Assembly (NCBI RefSeq): GCF_048564905.1
Contig: NC_132996.1
Span: forward strand, 7,688,001 to 7,752,000
DNA length: 64,000 bases
Reading direction: 5' to 3'
Source: Vicugna pacos
Taxonomy: Eukaryota > Chordata > Mammalia > Artiodactyla > Camelidae
A program made the position numbers and the translations under genes. Positions 48,835 to 59,618 of the stretch are shown here, in pieces. How positions within the stretch are numbered: position 1 is the first letter of the stretch; each line of letters opens with the position of its first letter. Under the pieces are notes generated by a model. That model saw nothing but the letters and a program-made list of their open reading frames with translations. It was not told where the DNA came from and ran no database searches.

Positions 48835-49016
48835 AGTCTGATACCTTGGGCAGATGACTTGAACCCCCTGTGACTCAGTTTTTTCATATACAGGTAAAAT
48901 ACAGGTAATGATGGGTGATTGTAGAGATTAAATAAGTTAATAAACATAATACATACTTAGAGCTGTGCTAGACAAGTAGTAAACAGAACACAGACATCAG
49001 CTAATATTTTATTTTA
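48835..49016 (+). repeat. MIR SINE remnant, target of an L1 insertion
   Basis: GGTTGAGTCTGATACCTTGG, CTGTGACTCAGTTTTTTCAT, GATTAAATAAGTTAATAAAC and GTGCTAGACAAGTAG follow MIR to its tail. The tail bases CTAATATTTTATTTTA at 49001-49016 recur after the L1 at 49588-49603. Confidence 0.65.
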
Positions 49017-49587
49017 TTTACCTTTTAAACATAAATTCAGCTTTCTTTTAAAATTTTGCTTCTAAAAATTAATACTGCTTATTATTTGGATCAGTTATCT
49101 AACATCTTTATTTTCTCCAGAGATATCTCAAAACCTTTTTCTTTGAAGTATAGTTGATTTACAATATTGTATTAGTTTCAGTTTTACAGCAGAGTGATTC
49201 AGTATTTTTTACAGATTGTACTGCATTAAAAGTTATTACTAGATAAGTTATAATCCCCTGTTGTATGTAATATATCCTTATTGCTTATCTATTTTATACA
49301 TAATACTTTGCATCCCTTAATTCAATTTCCCTACCATGCTCCTCCTTCCTCCCTTCTCCCCACCAGTGACACTAGTTAGTTCTCTGTATCTGTGAGCCTG
49401 TTTCTGTTCTGCCATGTACATTTGTTTGTATTATCTTTTAGATTTCACATCTAAGTGATATCATACAGTATGATAAGAAGATGGAATATTATTGAGCCAT
49501 AAAAAATAAAAAATTTGCCATGTGCAGCAAAATGGATGGACCTAGAGCATATTGTGGTTAGTGGAATAAGACAGAGAAAGACAGATA
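49017..49587 (-). mobile_element. LINE-1 with 5' inversion and possible 3' transduction
   Basis: The minus-strand L1 3' UTR occupies about 49137-49475 (GAAGTATAGTTGATTTACAA, GTTCTCTGTATCTGTGAGCC, CATCTAAGTGATATCATACA). It is joined to plus-strand ORF2-end sequence at 49482-49587 (GATGGAATATTATTGAGCCA, GCAAAATGGATGGACCTAGA), which is the next upstream L1 segment in opposite orientation. A perfect 16-bp duplication CTAATATTTTATTTTA at 49001-49016 and 49588-49603 bounds the whole. The 120 bases at 49017-49136 between duplication and L1 are not L1 and contain AATAAA on the L1 strand, fitting read-through transduction. Confidence 0.75.
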
Positions 49588-49660
49588 CTAATATTTTATT
49601 TTAAATGAAAAACCACAAGTGGTCTAAATTGGGTATCATTTCAAAATAGCTCTATGGTGT

Positions 49661-50224
49661 TGTCAGGGAGAGAGAAATTTTCCTCTAACCTTCTAGATTC
49701 TACTGACTGGTTTAAGAATTAAATTGACATGAGTCAGATTAACAGGAGAAAAAAAAAGTTTAATAACACGTATACATGGAAGGGACCCAGGAAAACCGAG
49801 TAATTTTCTAAAATGGCCAAAGACCTCACTTTAAAAACTATCTTCAGCTAATGACAAAAGGGAACTTTGGGCATAGTGTTTGGGACTTCTAAGGGAAGGG
49901 AGGCAATTCACAAAGAGACAGAAAAGTAACTGTTTGGTAAACAAACGTTTGCTCCACTCCACAGAGACCACTGGACACAAAGAGGAATTTTAACAAAGAA
50001 CATTTACTCTACAAGGTCCCTCCCTGTTTACAACACCCATTCATACTACAGCACCTATGATGATAGCTCCTTCCTGGAAAAGGCTCTCCATCTACATTCT
50101 TTTAGGCAGGCAGGGGGAAAGTCAATGTTTCTTCCTGAGTCTTTTGGGCCTTATTTGTTTTCAGCTTGAAATAATCCACACGCCAAAGAGACATTTTTGA
50201 GGTGGGGAATTTTTCTTCCCCACA
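49661..50224 (-). mobile_element. Solitary ERV LTR (family A, antisense)
   Basis: In antisense it starts TGTGGGGAAGAAAAATTCCC and ends near CTCCCTGACA (TG...CA). The U3/R-like parts include AAAATGGCCAAAGACCTC and CATGAGTCAGATTAACAGGA on the plus strand. The 3' part is shared with the copies at 52.67 and 54.33 kb. About 564 bases, near full length, no internal region. Precise family not recalled. Confidence 0.65.
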
Positions 50225-50799
50225 GGGTTGTATTTTATGTTAACTCACTTATGTAGCTGGCATCACTTAGCATCCTCAGTCACTATCAATGAACCCAAAT
50301 GAACCCAATATATATTTTATTTTTTTCCTTTTTTTTTTTTTGGTGGGAGATTTGAAAAATAAATAATGTATCTTAATTGAATTCTTTCTTTTAAGGGAGA
50401 AATGAATTTAAATTCAACCTGAAAATGAGAAAATTTAGTTTGTGGGAACATTTGATGCACCTAGCATTGAAACAAACAAAAAAACAACTATATCGATTGT
50501 ATTCAATGACAAAGTTCGGGTTTTTGCCATCCACTATACTGACATAAAGGCAAAAGAGCTTTTAGAAATTTGAATTGGAGTTACTATTGCTTATTTACAT
50601 AACAATATTCTAATAACACATGATAGCAGCAAGTGTTGAGTTGGTAAAACTGAGAACAGATCAAGATAGTGCCTATTTCTTGAAGTAAAATTTTTTCAAG
50701 GTTGTTTCCCCATACAAAATTTTATTGTTCCTGCTGCCTTTAAATATACATTATAATTCAGAGTCTTTGCCACAAATATGTATTTTGATTTAGTTGAAA
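50225..50799. other. Unassigned AT-rich sequence
   Basis: The stretch between two antisense LTRs includes a T-rich run near 50331-50341. There is no retroviral coding sequence and no other family recognised. Confidence 0.4.
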
Positions 50800-51421
50800 T
50801 GTTACCCGAAAAAGTAGGCTCACTTCTTGATGAGTGTCCAGCCAAAAGACAGAACCAAGCAGAAGATCAGATGAGGAGAAGGAAGGATTCATTACTTGCA
50901 GCAAATGAGAAGAACTGGGGATCTTTCCCAAAGCAACGTTTCCCTGAATAGCAAAACTGGGGCAGTTTTAAGCTAAGGGTAAGTGTATATTCACGAAAGG
51001 ACCTGGGAGGTTGAGCAAGCTCAAGCTTGGTTGACTGATGTCCTGAGGGTCAGAAAAGGTTAGGATCAGCATCCCTTAGGTTCTAGTTGATCTGGGGATT
51101 GATCACCTGGGGTGAGGGGGTTGAATTCTGCAAAAGAGCTCAAGGAAGAGCTTCAGGCTAGTCTTTACCATTGAAACAGACCTGGGAGATTTTACAATTT
51201 ATCTGTTATCTCTGCTGTTGTTGCTTCCCTTGCTTGATAACAGTTTGTTCTTTTGTTCTCTTAAGATCCTTACTACTGAGACCTGTTCAGGGCTAATACT
51301 GGGAACAAGCTTAGGTCACAAAATGGATTAGGCCAAAAATAGCACCTCTTTTGTCAAGAAAGCCATGCCCAGTTATCTTTCTCTGGCTCCCGCCACCCCA
51401 CCTCAACCCTATTTGCTTACA
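50800..51421 (-). mobile_element. Solitary ERV1-type LTR with 4-bp duplication (antisense)
   Basis: On the minus strand it runs from TGTAAGCAAATAGGGTTGAG to CTTTTTCGGGTAACA, with proper TG...CA ends, 622 bases. A 4-bp direct repeat GAAA at 50796-50799 and 51422-51425 flanks it, the length typical of class I (gamma-like) ERVs. No gag, pol or env lies beside it, so it is a solo LTR. It looks whole. Confidence 0.7.
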
Positions 51422-52000
51422 GAAAAAGTAACTTAAGACGGGACATTGGTGGTATTGCATCACGGTTACACGTGTTGTTTAGTGGCCTTCAAAAACGTCT
51501 TAAGTAATAGGCTGTGTGAACGAAAAATACTGCAAACCATATCAGTAAACAAAGAATGTTGAAACCATCAAGTCATCAGCAGCTGTCCTCACCCCCCAGT
51601 GAAGACAAGCCTGCAGCCCTGCCTCAGCAGCCTCTCACAGTGGTGCACCCTGAGGGGATTCAGAATAAGAAAGGACAGGATACTGGCCCTGGGTAGCTAG
51701 GTGCTTGTCAAAGGAATGAATTCAATGAGACCTAATGTTTCCTTCCTCCCATATAGAGAAAAGCACTAAATTCTTTAACTTGAGATGCCTGGTTTTCTTA
51801 AGATAACAAGTAATCTTCTATTGCTCCTACTACCTGGTCTTTGCTGTAAATCTCCTGTATGTCCTCGCTGCTCCCCTACCTCTTCAGAGCAGTCCCTCAG
51901 AGCCATCTGAGAGGCTGTCATCCCAGCTTGAGTCCTTCCGCCAAATAGGAGAAGGTAACTCTCAACTGTTAGGCTGCGCATTTATTTCAGTCGACACCTG
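51422..52000. other. Unassigned sequence
   Basis: No family recognised. A 68-codon minus-strand frame at 51775-51981 lacks any known motif. Confidence 0.4.
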
Positions 52001-52195
52001 TATGAAAATCTTGGCTTCTCCACTCACTAACTGTATGATACTGAACAATTAACTAAATTTGTCTATCTTAGTACTACCATCTGTAAAATGGAGACAATCA
52101 TTTTTCCTGTATTTTAGAAATCCTGAGGGTTAAGTAATTGATATATTAAAATGTTTAGAATATTGCCTGAAGTAAAGTAAGCATTAAGATCAGTG
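52001..52195 (+). repeat. MIR SINE remnant
   Basis: GGCTTCTCCACTCACTAACT, GTACTACCATCTGTAAAATG, GAGACAATCATTTTTCC and AGAATATTGCCTGAAGTAAA are in MIR order. Confidence 0.75.
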
Positions 52196-52388
52196 ATAAT
52201 ATTACATAAAAAATTTAACTTCAAGTTAATATTCCAGAGTGATTTTTGAGGGAACACTTCTATTTCTTGCTGAAGAAAATTTGTTATACTTTCTGTGTAT
52301 ATAAAACTCTATTTCAGGTACTAAATTCAGACTCTACAAATAAAAGATAAAACAACACTGAGGTAAAGACAACATAGTCCACAGATTA

Positions 52389-52625
52389 TGGTTGATCCTT
52401 GAACAACGTGGGGAAGGGGGACAGACCAGACCCTTCACACAGGGAAATTTCACTTATAACTCAAGAGCTGGCGCTTAGAGAACACTCTGTTCTTCAGCAT
52501 CTGTGCTTCTTCCACATCCACAGATCCAACCATGAATTGTGTAGTACCATATTATCTAGTATAGAAAAAATTTGCATATAAGTGGACCCACACAATTCAA
52601 ATCCGTGTTGTTTAAGGGCTAACTA
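52389..52625. mobile_element. Tigger-group MITE (Tc1/mariner) with TA duplication
   Basis: Ends TGGTTGATCCTTGAACAACG and, inverted, TAGTTAGCCCTTAAACAACA form terminal inverted repeats of the Tigger-related family that begins CAGTTGACCCTTGAACAAC. The inner CATATAAGTGGACCCACAC and CACATCCACAGATCCAACC fit as well. TA dinucleotides at 52387-52388 and 52626-52627 are the expected target duplication. 237 bases, no transposase. Confidence 0.85.
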
Positions 52626-52664
52626 TATAAGAAAAAAGTTTCAATACAATTTATATGTCCCAAA

Positions 52665-52905
52665 CCACTAGCCCCAACATCCTTTTTTGTCTTTTTAGCT
52701 GAGTATCGTATTTAAGATGAAGTCTTCTGTCACTTGGGGAAGTTACTCAGTTTTCATGGGTCTCTCCCATGTACACATATTATTAAACTTTTGTTTGATT
52801 TTCTCCTGTTCATCTGTCTCATTATCAATTTAATCTTTAGACCAGCTAGTAGAACCTAGAACAGTAGAGGAAAATTTCCTTCCCAATAATGGCAACACTA
52901 TTTCC
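52665..52905 (+). mobile_element. ERV LTR fragment (family A, sense)
   Basis: GGGAAGTTACTCAGTTTTCA, TATTAAACTTTTGTTTGATT, CTCCTGTTCATCTGTC and CTAGAACAGTAGAGGAAAAT match, in sense, the 3' part of the antisense LTR at 49661-50224. Only the 3' half is present. Fossil. Confidence 0.6.
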
Positions 52906-53394
52906 TGAGGCCACTCAGGATGAGGGAAGATTGTGAAAGGCAAGCTTCACATCAATTTACACAGGTAATTATGCAACTAAAATTTCAGGTGTTTTCTCCC
53001 TTTGCTGGACAAACTTGAGACTCTACAATAGACTTCCAGTTTATTTCTACATGACCAACTCTTCTACTTAATATTGGAAGCATAGTTTAAAAAAACTTAG
53101 CTTGCCTGGTACATGCAATCTTTTATCACTTGATATACAATGCAAATGCTATCTTAATTCAATACAATTAGCCTTAATGAGCCCTTTATGATCTCTCCTA
53201 ATAGGAACATATATAAAGCTTGTAACCACAATGACCTACTTTTGTCATCAAAACCCAGATACCACAAGAGGATACCCATTCCTTTAGTATCCTCGTGTTT
53301 TCATACATTTTTAAGATATTGTTATTCAGCCTTTTGGATTCAACCAATATTTATGGTGAATTTATCAATCACTGACTGAAAAGTAGTATCTTCT

Positions 53395-53665
53395 CATGGT
53401 TAAAAAAGTACAAGTCCTATGCGCCAGGTTGTCTAGATTCAAATCCCAGCTCAAATAACCACTACTTATGAGACTTTGACCTCATATTCCCAGATGAGTA
53501 ACTTACTGTCGAAGTTCTCTGTACCTCACTTTCCAATTTGAAAATTGGGGACCATGACAGTAACTTTGTCACAGAATCGCAAGGAGTGAATTAATTAACA
53601 CATGAAATTGCCTTGGAACAGTGTTTGATGGTAAGTGTTCAAAGAGTGTTAATTATAATTATCAG
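53395..53665 (+). repeat. MIR SINE remnant (nearly full length)
   Basis: GGTTGTCTAGATTCAAATCC, CTACTTATGAGACTTTGACC, GTACCTCACTTTCCAATTTG and GGAACAGTGTTTGATGGTAA follow MIR from the tRNA-like head to the tail. Confidence 0.8.
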
Positions 53666-54157
53666 GTAAAAAGCATCCAGTGATGTTTCTGTACAGAAAA
53701 CAGAAAAATCACTGTAGGCTGATCTGCTAGGGTGCCTAGAACCTAGGAACTTGAAACACAGGTAAGACGGATATCTTCCTCTGCTTTGTACCTTAAATAT
53801 GTGCTCTAAGACTAATGGTGACATTGCTGAGAGTTAATAGAAGAGAAACTCCAGTTTAGGAGAATTTGAAAGAGAGAAAGAGAGAGAGTACTTTACATTG
53901 GTCCTGAAGAGTAAGTACAATTTTGACAGGCAGAAGGCAGAGCACCTTCTAGATGCTGGAGGAGACACCTCTTCACATGAATGGCTGGGCCGGCCCAATT
54001 TAGCGCTTGCTGAAGGACAGGACATTTCCAGTCTGACTGATGAGTCTAAGGAGTGTGCAAGAAGGTGGGAATGAGATAACCTGGGAAGACATTCTGGGGC
54101 TTGAACATCAAGAATTCAGACTATTAGAATAGTATTTTGGATTTAAGTTGGCATATA

Positions 54158-54315
54158 TTTAGCTCTGGGTTTAGAATGACATGGGCTGGAACTCTGGCTC
54201 CACCAGTTGATTGATCAGTGATCCTTAGAAAGTCACTTAAACTGTCTGAATCTCAGTTTTATCATATCTAAAAGGAAGATTAGAAGACCTACCTCATACA
54301 ATTATCCTAATGAAA
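54158..54315 (+). repeat. MIR SINE remnant
   Basis: GGAACTCTGGCTCCACCAGT, GAAAGTCACTTAAACTGTC, GAATCTCAGTTTTATC and CTACCTCATACAATTATCC fit MIR. Confidence 0.75.
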
Positions 54316-54332
54316 CGTGTGTGTGTATGTAA

Positions 54333-54883
54333 TGTGAAAGGGAGCAGAATTTGTCACCCCAAATATGCTTCTTTGGCATTAAGGATCATCTTAGGCTGAT
54401 GATTTTCAAGAAACAGCAGACACTAGAGAAACTCTGAAAACTGAGTAGACGTTACCCTTTTGTCAGAGAAATTTGCATTTACAAAGGCAATCTCCATTTG
54501 TAAGGGTGTCTCCCTCTTTGTACCAGGAAGAAGAGGTTCCCCAAATCTCTAGAAATTCTGATCAGTGGAGAAGGTACAGACTCAAATCTGCATAACAACT
54601 ATATCCTTGTTTACTTTGTTTTTCCTATAACCTTCCATAACTGGTTTTTTCCCACCCCTCAACCCCAACATCTTTCTCTGGTCTTTAGCTGGAGATGATA
54701 TTTAAGTTGGTGGCTAGCTTGGGCCATTTCAGAGAGTTACTCAGTTTTCCTGGATATCTCCATGTACACAGGAGATATGCATGCTATTAAACTTCTGTTT
54801 GCTTTTCTCCTATTAATCTGTCTTTTTATATAGGAGGATCTCAGCCAAGAACCTAGAATGACAGAGGGAAAATTAATTTTCCA
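54333..54883 (+). mobile_element. Solitary ERV LTR (family A relative, sense)
   Basis: CAGAATTTGTCACCCCAAAT, GGCAATCTCCATTTGTAAGG, CTTTAGCTGGAGATGATATT, GAGTTACTCAGTTTTCCTGG and TATTAAACTTCTGTTTGCTT form a near-complete LTR of a family related to that at 49.66 kb. It ends in a GAGGGAAAATT phrase. No internal region. Fossil, looks near full length. Confidence 0.65.
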
Positions 54884-54884
54884 T

Positions 54885-55095
54885 GTATACACACACCTAC
54901 ACAATATTTATTGCACCCTTCCTTTGCCAAGCATTAATGCAGATACTACAGGCACAATGATAAATAACGGAGACAAAAATCTTGCCCACTTGGAATTTAT
55001 AACGGCAGCAGAGGGACAAAAAAATACAATAAACAAAATGCATAAGAAGAATGTGTAGCATTAGATGGCGTAAGTGCTAGGGTACAAATGCAGGA
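54885..55095 (-). repeat. L2 LINE remnant, antisense
   Basis: CACAATATTTATTGCACCC, GCAGATACTACAGGCACAAT, CTTGCCCACTTGGAATTTAT and GCGTAAGTGCTAGGGTAC match antisense L2. Confidence 0.7.
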
Positions 55096-56924
55096 CCCAG
55101 GTTTGGTGGTGGAAGCTTGGAGACAGGTTCGTTGTCGTTTTCATTTCATCAGAGAAATAGGAAGCTGTGAGTGAGGATGGTGACAGAGGAGTAGGAGGCT
55201 GAATTGAAGATGAGAAAGTATGAAACGATTAGGAGAATGGGAGAAGGAAATGAGTAGGGGACTACAGTGTACTTTCCTGGAAGCACCAAAGAGCCACATG
55301 AGGTTGGGGTCTTACATTTAAAGTGAGACCAGACAGCATGCTTTTACTTTTGCCGCCAGTCGTATTCATCTATCCAGTAAGAAGCATGGAGTAGATAAGA
55401 GATGGTTTTAGCCAGTGTGGAATTTTTTCCAGGGTGGGATCTATAACAAAGGGAGACAATGGGAAGGAAGTTAAGACATATTCAAGGAACCATGATGGTC
55501 CTGACATTCCTAGATAAGGAAGAAAGTAAGGGACAGAAGTAGTGATGGACAGTGAAAATGGTGGTAGGAACAAGGGAGTGTAGATTCCAATGAAGTCAAA
55601 AGACTTGGCATTGAAACAACAGAGTGTATGATTTGGAAAACAATATGAGAGTGTGTTTAGAAAGTTGATTAAGGTTATTGGTAAGGACATCATCTAGGTT
55701 ATGACAATGGGAATGGGTATCTGAGGAAATCTGGTGGATGAGATGATTAGAAGAGAAAACAAAGAACTTATAAGGTTAGATATCATTATGCGAATATTGA
55801 AATTACTAAGAATTATCACAAGAGTATTGTTGGAAGTAAAAAATGAAAACAAAACAGTGAGCCAGGAACTTAAATCTTTAAGGTATCAAGGGGAGTACAT
55901 CAGGAGTTGGAAGTTGACTGCAATGAGTAATGGATACTATGCTGTCTGATGTCATGACAGTCAAAGCTTTTATTTATTTATTTGTTTTGCTTTGTTTTCC
56001 TAGAGAGTGAGAAGGGGGGATAATCTGAAAGTAGCAAAGAGAAGTCAGAAGGACACTTCTTTCATCTCCATGACAGAATCCTGTGGGCTGCCTCACTTAG
56101 AGAGTGACAGAAATGCTTAATAATTATGATGATGATGGTGCTAAAAAGATTCAGAGCTGCAGGGGAAAATGTGTCCTTAGGAGAGGATGAGATTTCAGCT
56201 AGAGCACAAAGCTTGAGGGAAGAGTGTTGAGAGAAGAAGTCCAGGATATTGGGGTTTGCTGCTGACTTTGAGTTTCAGAAATTAAAGGGTTTCATGAGTG
56301 TGGATAGGAGACAAACAGAATTAAATAAATAGGTGTACAAGTCCCTATGGGAGTCAAAATGCAAGGATGATGGATGACTGGAAATCTTGCTAGACCCCAA
56401 ATGCATAATACTTGTGTGAGGGTAGGAACGAAAGAATAAGAGTTGCAGGTACAATGAAGGACAGAGTCTCACCAAGAACACCTGGAATTCTCTGGCAAAA
56501 CCTGTTCCTTACCTCCCAGCACTTCTCTTCTTTCTCATACTTTAAAAGGTTGACCTGAATTCCCTTAAACTTCTAATCTTTTGCCTCAAAATCTTGCTTC
56601 ATCTTCATACTTTCTCTTTTCTTCTTTTGTTACCTTATAAGAAGCATATTTTACATTTGTATATATTTTACCCCTACAACTGCATTTTTACAAACATTTT
56701 CAATATATCTTCACACTAGCTTGTAAGTTTAAGTGACTTATTTAAATGACACTTATTTAAGTGACCTTTTAAGTAAGAGGCTCTATTGTGATCTTAATCC
56801 CATTGTACTCTCTTCTTTGTAACTTCATTCTATCAATCATTTCTTCTTTGAGTATAAAAGCTACTATTTCTATTAGGAGTGAAATTCTTGAGGATAATGA
56901 TGCTCAAATACCCTATATACGGAT
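55096..56924. other. Purine-rich then pyrimidine-rich unassigned sequence
   Basis: From 55150 to 56470 the plus strand is strongly purine-rich (GAGGATGGTGACAGAGGAGT, GAAGGAAATGAGTAGGGG), which resembles further antisense L2 5' sequence but cannot be aligned by eye. 56500-56640 is pyrimidine-rich. The 107-codon minus-strand frame at 55370-55693 lies in the purine-rich part and shows no known domain. Confidence 0.35.
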
Positions 56925-57095
56925 AGTGTAGCAGAAAGAGGCTGACTCCTGCCCCTACTATGGTAGGACCTTGAGCAAGTTACTTAATGCATATGAACAG
57001 TATTTCCCAACATAGCTATTGTAGCATTAAACATGCTAATTTTCGTGACAACACAATGTTTGGTACATAGTAAGATCTCAGTGAATGACTAAATT
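56925..57095 (+). repeat. MIR SINE remnant
   Basis: GTGTAGCAGAAAGAGGCTGA, GGACCTTGAGCAAGTTACTT and ACAATGTTTGGTACATAGTA are in MIR order. Confidence 0.7.
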
Positions 57096-57099
57096 ATTT

Positions 57100-57600
57100 T
57101 TATTCACCTTGCTAACTCTCTAGAGCATTTGACACTACAGATTACCATCCTCATGTTTTATTCTTCTCAAGACTCTGACCAGTCCAGAGATGTGTGCCAA
57201 GCTTCTGTCTTAGTCTTTTTCCTCTTTGTACTTTCTCTTTCTCTCAGCTTTACACATCAGTACACCTACAAGAAACATCTCCACGCTGACAATACCCAAA
57301 TTTCTCTCCCAAGTTTCAAACACATTCTACTCATTTACATTTGGTTCTGAAAATGGCTGTACATCAGAATTACTAAGGGAATCTTCTAAACATCCTAGAT
57401 CCTCTCCCAGATCAGAATCTCTGAGAACAGGATCTGTTTATACTGATATTAAGACAGATTTAGAAACCAACAATATATATTATGATCAAATTAGCTTATC
57501 AAAAAGTGCATTTCTGTTTTGCTTTGTTCCTCCATTGTACCTAACAGTGCCTGCCACATTGTAAGTGACTAACAAATATTTTTTGACTGAATATTTGAAT
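57100..57600 (+). repeat. L2 LINE remnant carrying a MER5A-like fragment
   Basis: The 3' end CCTCCATTGTACCTAACAGT, GCCTGCCACATTGTAAGTG and GACTAACAAATATTTTTTGA is L2. The 5' part is pyrimidine-rich like upstream L2. Between them lies a hAT fragment (57343-57437). The 112-codon frame at 57226-57564 spans these repeats and is not a gene. Confidence 0.55.
57343..57437 (+). mobile_element. MER5A-like hAT MITE fragment
   Basis: GGCTGTACATCAGAATTACT, CTCTCCCAGATCAGAATCTC and GAGAACAGGATCTG match the first half of MER5A (CAGTGGTTCTCAAACTTTAG family). Terminal bases are eroded and no duplication was found. Confidence 0.6.
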
Positions 57601-59079
57601 AATTAATACAATATAGAAGACAATGGAAAAGGCTTAGAAGATCAATCATGAAGAACGAGGTCCTTAACAGAAGTAAATGAAAGAACTTCTGAAGATGCAT
57701 GATCACCCCTGAACACGATTTGCTGGCATGATCAAATGGAAGTCTACTAAAAGTTAAACAATACTCTTCAGCAAAAGTTTGGCACTTCACAAAGAGAAAA
57801 ATTAATAAAGTGCAGGAAAAAAATGAGGGTGGGACTCAGCTATGAGGGACAGCAGAACAAAGTGGAAAAGGTCCTAGGGTGGCCCTGAGTGTTGTCATGG
57901 CTGAACTGGATTCATGCAACTCAAACCACGTTCTCCAATGAAAATCTTCTTTGAATAAGGTGTTCAGATTTCAAGATCATTTTGAGTATTTCCCAGAAGC
58001 AATTTGGTCAGTATATTTAACGTACTTATAATCCATGTAAATTATGACTATTTTTCCCATATGTGAATATGAAGAATAGTTGGATTTTCACATTTTTCTA
58101 TCACCCTGCTATCATTCATTTTTAGAACCAGATATATCCATATGTTACCTCTGATTTATCTGCATTTAATTGAAGAAATGCTGCTCAACAGTGTTGATTA
58201 AAAAAAGTTTAATTCAGAATACCTATTTAATTAAAAATAAAAATTAAAAAAAGACAAACATTAAAAAAACCCACATAACTCTCTTCCTCATTGAAAAGAC
58301 ATAATGGAAAAAAGTGTATTCTTAATTTTTTCTATATCATTTTTCATGCTCTGAAAAGCATTGTATTGGTAGTGAACACTCATAATTCCTAGCAATAACT
58401 CCTCTATATTTTGTTTATAAACAGGTACAGCTCTTTACAGTCAAATGTATTATGACATTTTAAATAGTTAGAAGTAAACAATGCATGTGCAATTATTATC
58501 AATCTATACTGTATCTCAGCCTTTCTCTTAGTCTTCTATATTCAGGAGAAGAGTAACAACCTTGGATTTACTCTTGAAAGTTCAACAGAAATGGAAAGGT
58601 TAAAAAACAAAACTACAAGTAGTACAGGCTTGCAAGTGTTATTACAAAAGGACAGAAAAATAACTGGCAAGCTATCTAAAAACAACAAATATAGATGTAC
58701 AACGTGTGGGTTCCAATTCTACAGGGTAATAAGCAAAGGGAGAAACAATTGGAAGAAGGAATACGCCACTTTAATTTGCCAACACTACTAAAAAATAAAA
58801 CAAAGCCTACAAAAATGAAAGCATAGTTGATTCACTCAGCTGCTCCCCTGTTATGCTTCTTGAGTGTGTAACCATATCTTAAACATTTTTCTATTTTCTC
58901 CAATGCACACTGCACTTGGAACAATTCTTAAAAATAAAATATTTTCTTTTTTAAAAATTATTAAATGAATGAATATCCAAAACACAAAATACAGTTTTAG
59001 TCATTCTACTAACATGTTCTTGGAATAGATCCTTCCTTTAGAGTTAGGAGACAAGAATTATTTAAAACATAGCCACTGA
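57601..59079. other. Unassigned AT-rich sequence
   Basis: No family recognised. A 66-codon plus-strand frame at 58591-58791 contains one CTTCGF pair of cysteines but no zinc-finger histidines. Confidence 0.35.
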
Positions 59080-59465
59080 ACAGCCCCTAGCCTACACAAG
59101 AGTTGGTTTGCAGTATTAATTCTGGGAACACTGAAGGAGGGAGCTTTATTACAAGCTGTAGGGGCTGCATGTAGTTTGAAATAGAGAATACATAAAGAGG
59201 AAGAGGGAAGTGGTTGAAGCTCATGAGTTCAGCTGGACGTGTTGAGGGTAAGTGGCCTATAGGACATGCGTGTGAGCACTTGGGAAGACAGATGGAAAGT
59301 GCCAGCATCAGAGAAGATGAGCTGCAGACAGAAGATGAGCTCACTCCAGATACTGAGGAGGAATGGCTGAGGAACAGGAAATGAAGAGAAGCCGGAATAT
59401 CATGGAAGCTGTGAGAGGCATTTAGAGAGAAGCCAGTTTAAAATGCTCCTGTAGTCTTAGTAAGA
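59080..59465 (-). repeat. Probable L2-type LINE remnant, antisense
   Basis: GTAGTTTGAAATAGAGAATA, GGCCTATAGGACATGCGTG and GAGCACTTGGGAAGACAGAT resemble antisense L2 5' sequence. The call rests on phrase resemblance and is weak. The camelid SINE inserts at its end. Confidence 0.4.
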
Positions 59466-59479
59466 AGAGGATGAGGAAA

Positions 59480-59618
59480 GGGTATAGCTCAGTGGTAGAG
59501 TGTGTGCCTAGCATGCACGAGATCCTGGGTTCAATCCCCAGGACCTCTATTAAAGATAAATAAATAAATAAATACCTAATTACCTCCCCTGCCAAGAAAA
59601 ATTAAAAAAAAAAAAAAA
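59480..59618 (+). mobile_element. Camelid tRNA-Ala-derived SINE (vic-like), plus strand
   Basis: The head GGGTATAGCTCAGTGGTAGA (A box), anticodon region CCTAGCATGCACGAG and B box GGGTTCAATCCCCAGGACC are followed by AAATAAATAAATAAAT, CTAATTACCTCCCCTGCC and an A15-16 tail ending at 59618. It is transcribed by RNA polymerase III from the internal boxes and mobilised by L1. AAGAAG lies on both sides, an imperfect target duplication. It is closer to a tRNA than the copy at 8.45 kb. Confidence 0.92.

Noticed and set aside
55370-55693. 107-codon minus-strand open frame
   Set aside because: It lies antisense to a strongly purine-rich stretch, which depletes stop codons on that strand; no family is recognised.
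57226-57564. 112-codon plus-strand open frame
   Set aside because: It crosses an L2 remnant and a MER5A-like fragment; no domain is seen.
58591-58791. Possible zinc-finger frame (CTTCGF)
   Set aside because: Only one CxxC is present, without the paired histidines or a repeat of fingers.
59480-59552. Possible functional tRNA-Ala gene
   Set aside because: The head resembles a tRNA, but the acceptor stem is imperfect and it continues into a SINE body and poly(A) tail, so it is a retroposon.
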